Notes under the pieces: model-generated
What the model saw: only the letters and a program-made list of their open reading frames with translations
Database searches by the model: none
What the model was told of the DNA's origin: nothing
In this document: in pieces, positions 25,791 to 33,727 of the stretch
How the letters are laid out: every line of letters starts with the position of its first letter
How positions within the stretch are numbered: the stretch's first letter is position 1
Source of the DNA: Virgibacillus sp. 7505
GTDB lineage: Bacteria; Bacillota; Bacilli; Bacillales; Amphibacillaceae
Direction: 5' to 3'
Length of the DNA stretch: 64,000 nt
Assembly: GCF_002272135.1 (NCBI RefSeq)
Contig: NZ_NPBF01000035.1
Location: 1-64,000, forward strand
Translations under genes and position numbers: made by a program

Positions 25791-25868
25791 GTCAGCAAAA
25801 CTTCTGTTATATAAAGTTGTTATTTTCAGCAAAGCCTTCCCAATGCAATCTCCTCCTTCTCTTAGCGC

Positions 25869-26258
25869 CTACGCTATTATCTGTACTTGCCTATCATCCT
25901 TCGCGCATTTTTCATTGGCGAACACAAGCTTCGTCTGCAGTTCATAGACCAATGTTCCAGAGCTTGGTTCCAGTTCCTCCGGCAAACGGAATGTGAACGG
26001 CTTCTTCATTTGCTCATTCGATTTCAATTGCTTGGACATAAAAATGCTTAATACATTCTTTATATTCACTATTTTATCGTTTGCGCTGTTTTTTATAACT
26101 AAATCACAATCTAATCTGTTCAAATTTTGGTCCTTCCAGCCTCCAAGAAGCTGAAAATGTCCCTCGATTTTTTCTCCTGCATGATAGCTTGCCTGATTAA
26201 GTTCGAGCCTTATCGATGGTGCCCGCAGCTGCATCAGTTCTAAGCATTTCTTCAACAC
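25869..26258 (-). CDS. Half-length Spo0M-like (arrestin-fold) protein
   Basis: A 129-residue protein resembling the N-terminal half of Spo0M. SIRLELNQASYHAGEKIEGH and FRLPEELEPSSGTLVYELQTKLVF match the arrestin-like strand pattern (Pro/Leu-Pro then QT-L). Full Spo0M proteins are about 250 residues and carry a second domain, which is absent here. The start is GTG at 26258, ten bases after GGAGG. The gene stands immediately downstream of a yybP-ykoY Mn2+ riboswitch and its terminator, an unexpected partner for a sporulation-control-like protein. The function is unknown. Confidence 0.7.
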   Translation of the reverse strand: MLKKCLELMQLRAPSIRLELNQASYHAGEKIEGHFQLLGGWKDQNLNRLDCDLVIKNSANDKIVNIKNVLSIFMSKQLKSNEQMKKPFTFRLPEELEPSSGTLVYELQTKLVFANEKCAKDDRQVQIIA

Positions 26259-26291
26259 GGAAATTATTCCTCCATTTGTGTGTACTAAACG

Positions 26292-26441
26292 AAAAGGACC
26301 CCCACAGAGTGAAGGTCCCGTCTGTAATCAGCCTTCACCAAATTGGCAAAGGTCTGGCAAACAACTTGACGTTGTCAGTTAAACCGGCGATAGCAAGCTA
26401 TCACGTATTGTCGACTTAACTGGAAGCTACTCCCCTTTGGA
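26292..26441 (-). ncRNA. yybP-ykoY family Mn2+ riboswitch with terminator
   Basis: On the minus strand P1 is CAAAGG (26439-26434) pairing with CCTTTG (26352-26347). The invariant AAAGGGGAGTAGC and AGACCTTTGCC follow the family consensus. Downstream, GGACCTTCAC (26318-26309) and GTGGGGGTCC (26305-26296) form a 10-bp stem followed by TTTT, and CCTTtgCCA...TGGtgAAGG offers a competing hairpin that uses the P1 3' strand. Mn2+ binding should favour readthrough into the Spo0M-like gene that starts 34 bp later. Confidence 0.92.
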
Positions 26442-26475
26442 GCAATCACAATCCTATTCTATTAATCTGCAATAT

Positions 26476-26504
26476 AGCATACACGAGTTAAGTAATTCTG
26501 TCAA
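26476..26504 (-). promoter_or_regulatory. SigA promoter of the Mn2+ riboswitch transcript
   Basis: TTGACA (26504-26499), a 17-bp spacer and TATGCT (26481-26476) on the minus strand, between the DinB stop and the aptamer. Confidence 0.8.
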
Positions 26505-26515
26505 TATACCCCAAC

Positions 26516-27058
26516 TCACATACGGTTCAGCGGATACGTAGCAGAAGCAAAGTAACGATCATGAAGGATATTGTGGTGATGACGTTCATGGCCAAGCATT
26601 ATATACGCTAGCGCCCGAACCGACGTTACATGACCGTTTGCCATTCCCTGCCTGATCCAATCCTGATCATTCAGTGACTCCAGCAAAGCGATCGTGGAGG
26701 AACGCACTGCCTTATATTGCGCCAGAAGGCTCGCTACAGTCATCTCCGTGAACTTCGCTTGCAGCACATAGGAATCTTCATGGAATCCTGGCAGCGGTGT
26801 CACATCCCCTCGCGCAATGGTAAGCAAGCGATAAGACATAATTCTTTCTGTGTCTGTCAGGTGGCCAATCACTTCCTTGATCGTCCATTTCTCCGTATCG
26901 TAAGCGAAGCAGGCTTGTTCATCCGTCAGTCCTTGCAGTAAATTGGATGTTTGTCTTTCCTGTTCCTTGAACAAAGCTACTATGTTTCCCTCAGGCACAA
27001 GTTTCATGTAATCTTGGAAATAAGCAGGATATTCCGTTGTACTAGGTCTCTCTTGCAT
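26516..27058 (-). CDS. DinB family putative metal-dependent hydrolase (YfiT-like)
   Basis: A 180-residue four-helix-bundle protein of the DinB_2/YfiT group. The metal-binding His triad can be read from KWTIKEVIGHLTDTERIMSY and LGHERHHHNIL, spaced as in bacillithiol S-transferase-like proteins. Those enzymes attach or remove thiols on toxic compounds in Bacillaceae, but this member may have another role. Monocistronic on the minus strand; 257 bp to the divergent kinase-like gene contains no other gene. Confidence 0.88.
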   Translation of the reverse strand: MQERPSTTEYPAYFQDYMKLVPEGNIVALFKEQERQTSNLLQGLTDEQACFAYDTEKWTIKEVIGHLTDTERIMSYRLLTIARGDVTPLPGFHEDSYVLQAKFTEMTVASLLAQYKAVRSSTIALLESLNDQDWIRQGMANGHVTSVRALAYIMLGHERHHHNILHDRYFASATYPLNRM

Positions 27059-27315
27059 GTAATCACCTTTTTTCTTTATATGATTTCGATTTGGTCGAAA
27101 AAAAGAGGAGCTTTATAGATTGACGATATAGTTATTTTCCCGAAAGGTAAAGAAAACAGTCCCTGTAACGATGAAAATAGCCAGAAAGCAGGAAAATCCA
27201 AGATTCGGAACACGGAGGATGGACTAGCTTTTTTACTATTTTTATGCACCTACTCCCGAGTTCGTGCGTATGATAACTGTACAAGCCCTTGTTCCAAAGA
27301 AAAGGAGTGCTGGAA

Positions 27316-27954
27316 ATGGCTGATTTTGAACAGATTGCTGAGCAGATCCACATGTCTGGTTCTGATACGATGCCCCATTTAACAGCGTACCCTTCCTCTC
27401 TCGTACTAATCGGGACTGGCAGAAGCGCATTCGCATTCCGCCTTACGGAATCTTCTAAAGTGATGAAGGTATTTTTCCCTGCCTTCCGTCACATTGCAGC
27501 GGAAGAAGCGGAAATCTATAAAACACTTGAGAGCAACCATTTCTTTCCTGCTCTTCACGCAGCCGGTAACGGTTATTTAGTAATGGATTACATTCCCGGC
27601 CATACATTGTACGATTGCCTACGTGAGGGAATCCCCATAACAGATCATCATATAGCCGATATTGACAAGGCCCTGGCCGCAGCAGCAGCAGAAGGATTGA
27701 ATCCATCCGACATTCATCTGCGTAACATCCTGATCACACCTGATGGGAACATCCGCTTAATCGATCCTGCCCGATTCCGCCAGCAAAAGCATTGCACGCA
27801 ATGGGAGGACCTTCACCGGGCTTATGAAAGATTCTACAAGAAAAAATTATTTCCGAAAAAGGTGCCCGGCTTTTTGCTGGAGCTGATTGCCTATTTGTAC
27901 AAAAGACGGAAATCCTACACCATCCAAGCACCATCGAATAAAGCCATTCACTAA
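27316..27954 (+). CDS. Small protein-kinase-like protein (RIO/YrzF type)
   Basis: A 212-residue kinase-fold protein. The ATP region is GTGRSAFAFRLTESSKVMKVF, with VMKV as the VAIK-type lysine. YLVMDYIPGHTLYD is the hinge, PSDIHLRNILITPDGNIRLIDPARF combines the catalytic loop (D-x-x-x-x-N) and the DFG-equivalent IDP. Quoted in parts, these place it near RIO/YrzF small Ser/Thr kinases. It lacks a membrane segment. The start at 27316 has AAAGGAG nine bases upstream. The next gene follows by 13 bp, so the two form an operon. Confidence 0.82.
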   Translation: MADFEQIAEQIHMSGSDTMPHLTAYPSSLVLIGTGRSAFAFRLTESSKVMKVFFPAFRHIAAEEAEIYKTLESNHFFPALHAAGNGYLVMDYIPGHTLYDCLREGIPITDHHIADIDKALAAAAAEGLNPSDIHLRNILITPDGNIRLIDPARFRQQKHCTQWEDLHRAYERFYKKKLFPKKVPGFLLELIAYLYKRRKSYTIQAPSNKAIH

Positions 27955-27967
27955 AGGAGGCATAAAC

Positions 27968-28378
27968 ATGACAATCACAATATCTCAAGCAGAAGCCTAT
28001 CAAATCGAACGTATCGCCCATAGCGGCCTGGGAAGAGAGCAAACCGCTAAACTAATTGAAGCAGGCGAATGGCGTGCAATTCAGGACAGCTATCCAAAAG
28101 CCGATCCAGAAATGCTCCGGTCACAGCAAAACAAGCTAACATCTGCTTTAAAAGAGGGCTACAGCATTTCCTTCCCTACCTTTAACGGCGTACGGAATCT
28201 TCTGCATCTGCGTTTCGGTTTAGAGGAAGGTAAAGATTATACGGTAGAGGACAAGACGGTCCAAGGTCTAAAGACAGATGAAGATACAGCCGCCACCTTA
28301 CGTACAATGTTCGAACCGTTATGGAAAATCGAAGCAAACAACGGACAACTGTCGATCATCCATATTAGCAAGCTATAA
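27968..28378 (+). CDS. Uncharacterised protein downstream of the kinase-like gene
   Basis: A 136-residue soluble protein, acidic and without membrane or secretion signals, starting MTITISQAEAYQIERIAHSG behind a strong AAAGGAGG site. The middle contains GYSISFPTFNGVRNLLHLRFGLEEG and it ends WKIEANNGQLSIIHISKL. I do not recognise a family. It is 13 bp after the kinase-like gene and before a terminator, so it could be a substrate or partner of that kinase, but nothing in the sequence proves it. Confidence 0.75.
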   Translation: MTITISQAEAYQIERIAHSGLGREQTAKLIEAGEWRAIQDSYPKADPEMLRSQQNKLTSALKEGYSISFPTFNGVRNLLHLRFGLEEGKDYTVEDKTVQGLKTDEDTAATLRTMFEPLWKIEANNGQLSIIHISKL

Positions 28379-28385
28379 AAAAATA

Positions 28386-28405
28386 CCGACGCACTAGTGC
28401 GTCGG
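28386..28405. terminator. Bidirectional terminator before hup
   Basis: CCGACGCA-CTAG-TGCGTCGG is a perfect 8-bp stem flanked by A-rich and T-rich tracts, between the convergent genes ending at 28378 and 28435. Confidence 0.92.
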
Positions 28406-28434
28406 CATTTTTTATTTCCATAAAGGAATCCTTC

Positions 28435-28707
28435 TTATTTTACAGCTTCTTTGAAATCTTTACCCGCTTTGAAAGCTGGAGCTTTAGATGCAGGGATTGT
28501 GATTTCTTCGCCTGTCTGCGGATTACGGCCAGTACGTGCTGCACGCTCTCTCACTTCGAAAGTACCGAAGCCTACAAGCTGTACTTTTTCTTCTTTTGCA
28601 AGTGTTTCAGAGATTGTTTCAAGTAGTGCATCAACTGCTTTGCTTGCATCTTTTTTAGATAGTTCTGCTTGTTGCGCTACTGCTTCTACTAATTCTGCTT
28701 TGTTCAT
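28435..28707 (-). CDS. hup: HU family DNA-binding protein
   Basis: A 90-residue histone-like protein that bends and compacts [23 protein letters not shown] at the N-terminus and the arm [20 protein letters not shown], with the intercalating Pro, are diagnostic. Nearly the B. subtilis HBsu sequence and length (92). Start at 28707 has GAGGTG 6 nt upstream; the three extra codons to 28716 are not needed. It has its own long leader (28708-28949 has no other gene). Confidence 0.95.
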   Translation of the reverse strand: MNKAELVEAVAQQAELSKKDASKAVDALLETISETLAKEEKVQLVGFGTFEVRERAARTGRNPQTGEEITIPASKAPAFKAGKDFKEAVK

Positions 28708-28949
28708 GAAAAACACCTCATTTGATAAATTTATACATAACCTTCACCTGATGTAAAAGCTGTATGTTTTAGATTGATATGCAGGAACATGGCTGTTCCC
28801 GTATTTCCTTATTATAGCATGCATCCCGGTGTTCATGGCTATTAATCTGCATTCTTAACATTGCTGCAACAGCATTTTCACAGGATTTCCATTTAGAAGA
28901 TAAGAACTGGATGATACAGTTATTCCCAATAAAATGAATTGTAACCCTA

Positions 28950-30419
28950 TCAAGTTGTTGTGTGCAAAGATTTTACATGCTCTTTCACTTTTTGGATATT
29001 CGCCATCTTATTATCCCAGCACTTCTGACTGAGGTCGACAGGATATTCCTCCGGCGCTTTTGGACGTTTATATTCATCCCATAGCAGAGAAAGATTGTCT
29101 TTCGCATAAGCCTTGATATCCTCAATAGCAGGCAGCTCGTAGACAAGCTTGCCGTCTTTGAATATCGTCTGATGCAGATCAACTGCATCGTAATTTGTCA
29201 CGAACTTGCTCACATACGTATGGACTGGGTGGAACATCTTCAGATGATCCTCTTCCTGTGGATTTTCATCCTCCATCGCGATGTAGTCGCCTTCGGATTT
29301 TTTACTGATTCGATTGACGATGCGGTAAACCTTCTTCAAGCCTGGCGTCGATACCTTCTCCGGATTGGCACTGATCTTGATTGTATCCTGCATCGCGCCT
29401 TCATCCTCGATGCTTACCATCTTGTACACCGCACCTAAAGCCGGCTGATCATAAGCAGTAATCAGCTTTGTACCTATACCCCAGATATCGATTTTCGCTC
29501 CTTGGGATTTCAAGCTCTGAATCGTTTCTTCGTCCAAATCATTCGATGCGGAAATCTTCGTCTCCGTAAATCCAGCCTCGTCCAATGCTTTCCGAGCCTT
29601 CTTGGATAAGTAAGCCAAGTCCCCGCTATCAAGTCTGATTGCAGTGAACTTGATTTTATCACCCTGTTCCTTCGCAACACGGATAGCGTTCGGTACACCA
29701 GAACGAAGCGTATCATATGTGTCGACAAGGAATGTACAATTCGTATGCCGCTCCGCATACTTCGTGAATGCAGTGTATTCGTCGCGGTAAGCCTGAATCA
29801 TCGAGTGTGCCAATGTCCCAGCTACCGGAATGCCGAATTTCTTGCCTGCACGGACATTCGAAGTTGCCTCGAACCCGCCGATATAAGCTGCTCTCGTCCC
29901 CCAAACTGCTGCATCCAGCTCATGCGCGCGACGGCTGCCCATCTCCAGTGCAATCTCATCGCCAAGCAGGAGCTTGATTCTGGATGCCTTTGTCGCAATC
30001 AGCGTCTGGTAATTTACGATATTCAAAATTGCCGTCTCTACCAGCTGCGCCTCAGCCAGCGGTGCTTCGATCCGCATAAGCGGTTCATTGCTGAAGACAA
30101 GCTCTCCTTCAACAACCGAGTAAACAGTCCCTGTAAAACGCAAATCCTTCAGATAAGCAAGGAAGTCTTCCCCATAACCAAGCTCATCCTTTAAGTACGC
30201 CAGATCACTCTCTGTGAAACGAAATTGCTGTAAATATTCTATAACACGTTCCAATCCTGCAAATATGGCAAAGCCATTACCGAACGGCAGCTTGCGGAAC
30301 GAAACCTCGAACACTGCCTTCCTTTCGTGGACCCCATCACTCCAATACGTCTCCGCCATATTGATTTGATAAAGATCTGTATGTAAAGTCAGTCCATCAT
30401 CTGGATATTGCGAACTCAT
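28950..30419 (-). CDS. pncB: Nicotinate phosphoribosyltransferase
   Basis: A 489-residue enzyme making nicotinate mononucleotide from nicotinate and PRPP, the salvage entry to NAD. LTLHTDLYQINMAETYW at the start, FVDTYDTLRSG-like FLVDTYDTLRSGVPNA with the reactive region, KFTAIRLDSGDLAYLSKKAR and KIDIWGIGTKLITAYDQPAL are family signatures. Long bacillary form, as in YueK. Start at 30419 has GGAGG nine bases upstream. The 5' leader has two alternative short hairpins (CCGTTT/AAACGG at 30472-30491 and CCCGT/ACGGG) whose role is unclear. Confidence 0.93.
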   Translation of the reverse strand: MSSQYPDDGLTLHTDLYQINMAETYWSDGVHERKAVFEVSFRKLPFGNGFAIFAGLERVIEYLQQFRFTESDLAYLKDELGYGEDFLAYLKDLRFTGTVYSVVEGELVFSNEPLMRIEAPLAEAQLVETAILNIVNYQTLIATKASRIKLLLGDEIALEMGSRRAHELDAAVWGTRAAYIGGFEATSNVRAGKKFGIPVAGTLAHSMIQAYRDEYTAFTKYAERHTNCTFLVDTYDTLRSGVPNAIRVAKEQGDKIKFTAIRLDSGDLAYLSKKARKALDEAGFTETKISASNDLDEETIQSLKSQGAKIDIWGIGTKLITAYDQPALGAVYKMVSIEDEGAMQDTIKISANPEKVSTPGLKKVYRIVNRISKKSEGDYIAMEDENPQEEDHLKMFHPVHTYVSKFVTNYDAVDLHQTIFKDGKLVYELPAIEDIKAYAKDNLSLLWDEYKRPKAPEEYPVDLSQKCWDNKMANIQKVKEHVKSLHTTT

Positions 30420-30548
30420 GCTTGAAACCTCCACTAATCAGCCCGTTCTTCTGACAGCTGTTTTCCCGTATCCGTTTACATAAGGAAACGGGTATCTTAT
30501 TTGTTCCATCTATTGTACCGCAAAAATGGTAAAAAACATAAAAAAAAC

Positions 30549-30577
30549 GCCGAAAAACATCAAGAGATGCTTTCGGC
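30549..30577 (-). terminator. Terminator of the YolD-like gene
   Basis: GCCGAAA-AA-CATC and GATG-C-TTTCGGC pair around AAGA; on the minus strand a run of seven T follows. Confidence 0.8.
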
Positions 30578-30583
30578 TGTTTG

Positions 30584-30766
30584 TTAATGTATATGCTGAA
30601 TACCCGCGATATGGATTATCATTCGTTTCTTTTCGTCATTTTCCAGGCAAAGCGTTTGGTCCAAGAGATTCAGATTATGATATCTTCCGGTAAAGGTATG
30701 CAGCATGCCGTTCTCATAATAAGAGATCGTCATATCACCCGTTTCCTTAAGCGCTTTCAAGATCAT
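30584..30766 (-). CDS. YolD-like small protein
   Basis: A 60-residue protein with the YolD-like pattern: ITYY-type strand (MTISYYENGMLHTFTG), then LNLLDQTLCLENDEK and a final I-x-x-I segment (IIHIAGIQHIH). YolD-like proteins are usually encoded beside Y-family DNA polymerases; here the gene stands alone. The start at 30766 follows AAAGGAGAGG; the frame extends to 30853 without a ribosome binding site. A cre-like site lies upstream. Function unknown. Confidence 0.65.
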   Translation of the reverse strand: MILKALKETGDMTISYYENGMLHTFTGRYHNLNLLDQTLCLENDEKKRMIIHIAGIQHIH

Positions 30767-30821
30767 TCTCAGCCTCTCCTTTCTGTATACCCTCCACTTT
30801 ATACTGTTAGTATACGCTATA

Positions 30822-30836
30822 AAGTAACCGCTTACA
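30822..30836 (+). promoter_or_regulatory. cre-like site upstream of the YolD-like gene
   Basis: AAGTAACCGCTTACA fits WTGNAANCGNWNNCW with one mismatch, 56 bp upstream of the YolD-like start and in the gap to the glycerate kinase stop. Confidence 0.45.
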
Positions 30837-30918
30837 CATATCAGTGTGACCAATTTGTGAAGTTTTATACATAAAGAAAGGTATCTTTCATATCTCGTTT
30901 TCCAAGGAAAGATTTCTT

Positions 30919-32058
30919 TTAGAATGACCGGGAAATTTGCATCGTTTTACAGATATTGTAGACAGTCTGCTCAATATTTGTTTCCCCGTTGGAAAGTGCA
31001 TCTGACAAGTTCATTACACCTGGCATGATACTGAACACAGCATCTATACCATGTGCATAGACTGCTTCGCTTCCTTCCCCTACATTTCCGGCGATGGCGA
31101 TGACTGGCACTCCGAATTGTTTCGCTGATTTGGCTACCCCGATCGGTGTCTTTCCGTAAATCGTCTGGCCATCGATTTTCCCTTCGCCAGTAATGACCAA
31201 ATCTGCACCCTTGATATGATCTGCCAGCCCTGCTGCTTCCTTCACAATAGTGATACCACTTTTCAGTTCTGCTGGCAGAAAAGCCACTAATCCTGCTCCT
31301 AATCCACCTGCAGCTCCTGCACCTGGCAGCTGGTCAATCCTCTTACCGACAGTCTGTTCCACTTTTGCAGCGTAATGTGTGAGTATGTCATCCAGTTGAA
31401 TGACCATTTCGTCGTTTGCACCTTTTTGTGGTCCGAACACAAAGGATGCGCCATTTACACCTGTCAGCGGGTTTTCCACATCACAGGCTACTTCCACTTG
31501 AACATGCTGCCAGCGTGGATCTAGTCCTTCTGCTTTCACTTCGGAGAGCTCTCTCAACGCAAGTGCACCATCTTCCAGCTGCTGACCCTCTTCATCAAGG
31601 AATTTCACTCCTAGAGCAGCAGCCATCCCTGCGCCGCCATCATTCGTTGCACTGCCGCCAAGACCGATAATCAAATGCTCTGCTCCTGCATCCAATGCTT
31701 TCATCATCAATTCGCCTGTTCCGCGCGTTGTAGCACGAAGCGGATCCCGCTTGTCACGCGGGACAAGATGGAGACCCGATGCCTCAGCCATTTCGATAAC
31801 AGCCGTTTTTCCATCACCAAGCATACCAAATACCGCACTTACCTTATTTCCAAGCGGTCCTGTGACTTCACAGGTATGCAGCCTCCCGCCCGTCGCATCC
31901 ACCAATGATTGCACAGTCCCTTCACCGCCGTCAGCCATCGGAACCTTTACGACTTCTGCATCCGGAATTGCCCGGCGGATTCCCCGCTCGCAAGCAGACG
32001 CTGCTTCCAATGCTGTCATGCTCTCCTTAAAGGAGTCAGGAGCTACGACAATCTTCAT
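30919..32058 (-). CDS. Glycerate kinase (GarK/GlxK family)
   Basis: A 379-residue kinase phosphorylating D-glycerate (to 2- or 3-phosphoglycerate depending on the member). Diagnostic segments are MKIVVAPDSFKESMTALEAA, VPMADGGEGTVQSLVDATGG, LIIGLGGSATNDGGAGMA and DLVITGEGKIDGQTIYGKTP. It links glycerate, from glyoxylate or sugar-acid breakdown, to lower glycolysis. It overlaps the DUF3219 gene by 4 bp. In B. subtilis the homologue is YxaA. Confidence 0.93.
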   Translation of the reverse strand: MKIVVAPDSFKESMTALEAASACERGIRRAIPDAEVVKVPMADGGEGTVQSLVDATGGRLHTCEVTGPLGNKVSAVFGMLGDGKTAVIEMAEASGLHLVPRDKRDPLRATTRGTGELMMKALDAGAEHLIIGLGGSATNDGGAGMAAALGVKFLDEEGQQLEDGALALRELSEVKAEGLDPRWQHVQVEVACDVENPLTGVNGASFVFGPQKGANDEMVIQLDDILTHYAAKVEQTVGKRIDQLPGAGAAGGLGAGLVAFLPAELKSGITIVKEAAGLADHIKGADLVITGEGKIDGQTIYGKTPIGVAKSAKQFGVPVIAIAGNVGEGSEAVYAHGIDAVFSIMPGVMNLSDALSNGETNIEQTVYNICKTMQISRSF

Positions 32059-32360
32059 AGCGCAGCTCCTGCCTTCTCCTCCAGCACGAGGGAATATTCG
32101 CCTACCTGTTCTTTCTCATACAGATTCGTGATACTTGTGCTGTACTGTTTGATTGCTGCTTCGAAAGCAATGTTTTCTTCCGGAACTTCCACTTGGAAAT
32201 CATCTTTATACAGCATAACAGCCACATCATGGTAAGCCTTACTTGTCACTGGGAACTTGAAGCTGATTTCGTTCAATTCCTTCCCGTTTTTCGTGACATA
32301 ACTATGTTCATAATCATAAGCAGCCAATTCCATACCGTTCACTACAATTTTTCTGTTCAT
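32055..32360 (-). CDS. DUF3219 protein (YkvR-like)
   Basis: A 101-residue soluble protein of the DUF3219 family. The N-terminus VNGMELAAYDYEHSYVTKNG and the core DVAVMLYKDDFQVEVPEENI are typical. Structure-only knowledge exists for this family as far as I know. Its stop overlaps the glycerate kinase start (ATGA), so the two are co-translated, which is a curious pairing without known meaning. Confidence 0.82.
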   Translation of the reverse strand: MNRKIVVNGMELAAYDYEHSYVTKNGKELNEISFKFPVTSKAYHDVAVMLYKDDFQVEVPEENIAFEAAIKQYSTSITNLYEKEQVGEYSLVLEEKAGAAL

Positions 32361-32426
32361 GTCATCTCTCCTTTTCCAATTAGTGTATCACCTCTTCGCT
32401 TTGGAATACAAAAGCTGCGCATGACG

Positions 32427-33191
32427 TCAAAGCTTTGTATAATAACGGATGCTATCCCGTAGAAATTGAGCTGCTCCTTCCATGATATTATTTTCGTAAT
32501 AAGCCGCGAACCGCTCATCCTGGACATACATCTCTGCTAAACCTGCATGTGCTTCTTTGGAATAAGCATGCCAAGTGAATTCCAGCCATTCCCTATGCAG
32601 CTCAGCTGCGTGCAATGCTTCTGATGCTGTTGGATCTCCTGCCTGCATTGCAGTCTTCAGCTTTTCGAATAAACGCTGCTCTACTTCATTCATTTTCTTG
32701 TACTGTTCCTCTGTCAAACCACGGAATTTTTGATTGGAAGCTTCCACTGCTTCTTTGCCATATGCTTCTCTGATTTCTTCTCCATAATTGGCTTCATTTT
32801 CAGCAATTTTCTGTTCCTTGAAGCCTTTAAATTTCTCACTATCGGACATCGTTACCTTCCTTTCCATTGCTTCAATGCTTTTCCCCACGTTTCCAAGAAG
32901 CATCTGGATATGCTCCTGCTTTTCCAGTAAACGGTCGCGGTGCTCTTCTAAAGCTTTCTTCCTATCGAAATCCGGAGAATAAATAATGGATTTGATTGTA
33001 TCCAGATCCACATCCAACTCCCTAAAAAAAAGAATTTGCTGCAGCAGATCCACCTCTTTTTCCGTATAAATCCGATAGCCGCTCACATTGATTTCAGCCG
33101 GATGCAGCAAACCGATTTGATCGTAATAGCGCAATGTACGCTTGCTCACCCCAGCAAGCTCTGCCAGCTTTTGAACAGTGTATGTCATCAT
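32427..33191 (-). CDS. MerR family regulator with TipAS domain (Mta-like)
   Basis: A 254-residue activator. Residues 1-70 are the MerR winged helix (VQKLAELAGVSKRTLRYYDQ), followed by a coiled-coil dimer helix to about 115 and a TipAS drug-binding domain (KFRGLTEEQYKKMNEVEQRL, YVQDERFAAYYENNIMEGAA). Mta in B. subtilis activates multidrug exporters and its own gene. Its own promoter has a 19-bp spacer with a dyad, the classical MerR architecture. No exporter gene lies adjacent, so its other targets are elsewhere. Confidence 0.92.
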   Translation of the reverse strand: MMTYTVQKLAELAGVSKRTLRYYDQIGLLHPAEINVSGYRIYTEKEVDLLQQILFFRELDVDLDTIKSIIYSPDFDRKKALEEHRDRLLEKQEHIQMLLGNVGKSIEAMERKVTMSDSEKFKGFKEQKIAENEANYGEEIREAYGKEAVEASNQKFRGLTEEQYKKMNEVEQRLFEKLKTAMQAGDPTASEALHAAELHREWLEFTWHAYSKEAHAGLAEMYVQDERFAAYYENNIMEGAAQFLRDSIRYYTKL

Positions 33192-33206
33192 GCTTCCCTC
33201 CTTATG

Positions 33207-33237
33207 CTTATAACGATAAACGCTGACGCAACGTCAA
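33207..33237 (-). promoter_or_regulatory. MerR-type promoter with overlong spacer
   Basis: On the minus strand TTGACG (33237-33232), a 19-bp spacer and TATAAG (33212-33207). The dyad TGACG-TTG-CGTCA (33236-33224) starts within the -35. The long spacer is what MerR regulators correct by DNA distortion. Confidence 0.8.
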
Positions 33238-33277
33238 CCGCAAGTATTTTTTAAAGAAAAAAGACAAACCGATAAAA

Positions 33278-33712
33278 TCAGTTTGTCTCCAATGTGCTCC
33301 GCCACACAGACGGAGGAAGCTGGCCTTCTCGCAACGCATTGATAAGTGGATAAGGCTGCAGATCCAGCTCTTCGAATTCTTCTGGGGTTGCCCAGAAGAA
33401 CCGCAAATGCGGCTCCTGGCTCTCGATCTGCTCCTCATCAATCACCGTCTCAAACACATGTGTCAATTCGAAATGTACTATATCTTCATACTGCCAGCTG
33501 TGCTCGAAGTCTCCGAGAAAGCTATTAATCTTTCCCTTTACGCCAAGCTCCTCCTGCAGTTCACGCAGCAAGGCAGCTTCAGCACCTTCTCCAATTTCCA
33601 CATGACCGCCTGGCAGGAAGCTGTTTTGCCATCCTTCCGCCTTAGCCAGCAGGATGCTGTCTCCTTTACGGATCACAGCACGGGCAAGCCGGTGGAACTC
33701 TTTCGTTTTCAT
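33278..33712 (-). CDS. Nudix hydrolase
   Basis: A 144-residue pyrophosphohydrolase. The Nudix box is complete: GGHVEIGEGAEAALLRELQE continuing into ELG, with the REXXEE glutamates present. Substrate unknown; ADP-ribose, dinucleotide polyphosphates or oxidised nucleotides are typical. It follows the Eis-like gene by 15 bp and is probably in its operon. Confidence 0.9.
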   Translation of the reverse strand: MKTKEFHRLARAVIRKGDSILLAKAEGWQNSFLPGGHVEIGEGAEAALLRELQEELGVKGKINSFLGDFEHSWQYEDIVHFELTHVFETVIDEEQIESQEPHLRFFWATPEEFEELDLQPYPLINALREGQLPPSVWRSTLETN

Positions 33713-33727
33713 ATAATGGTAATCTCC

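Noticed and set aside
25691-25868. Possible ykoK (M-box) Mg2+ riboswitch before the CNNM gene
   Set aside because: The conserved M-box segments are absent; only an isolated hairpin is seen.
30465-30491. Riboswitch in the pncB leader
   Set aside because: Two short alternative hairpins exist, but no known NAD+, preQ1 or NiaR-type signature could be matched.
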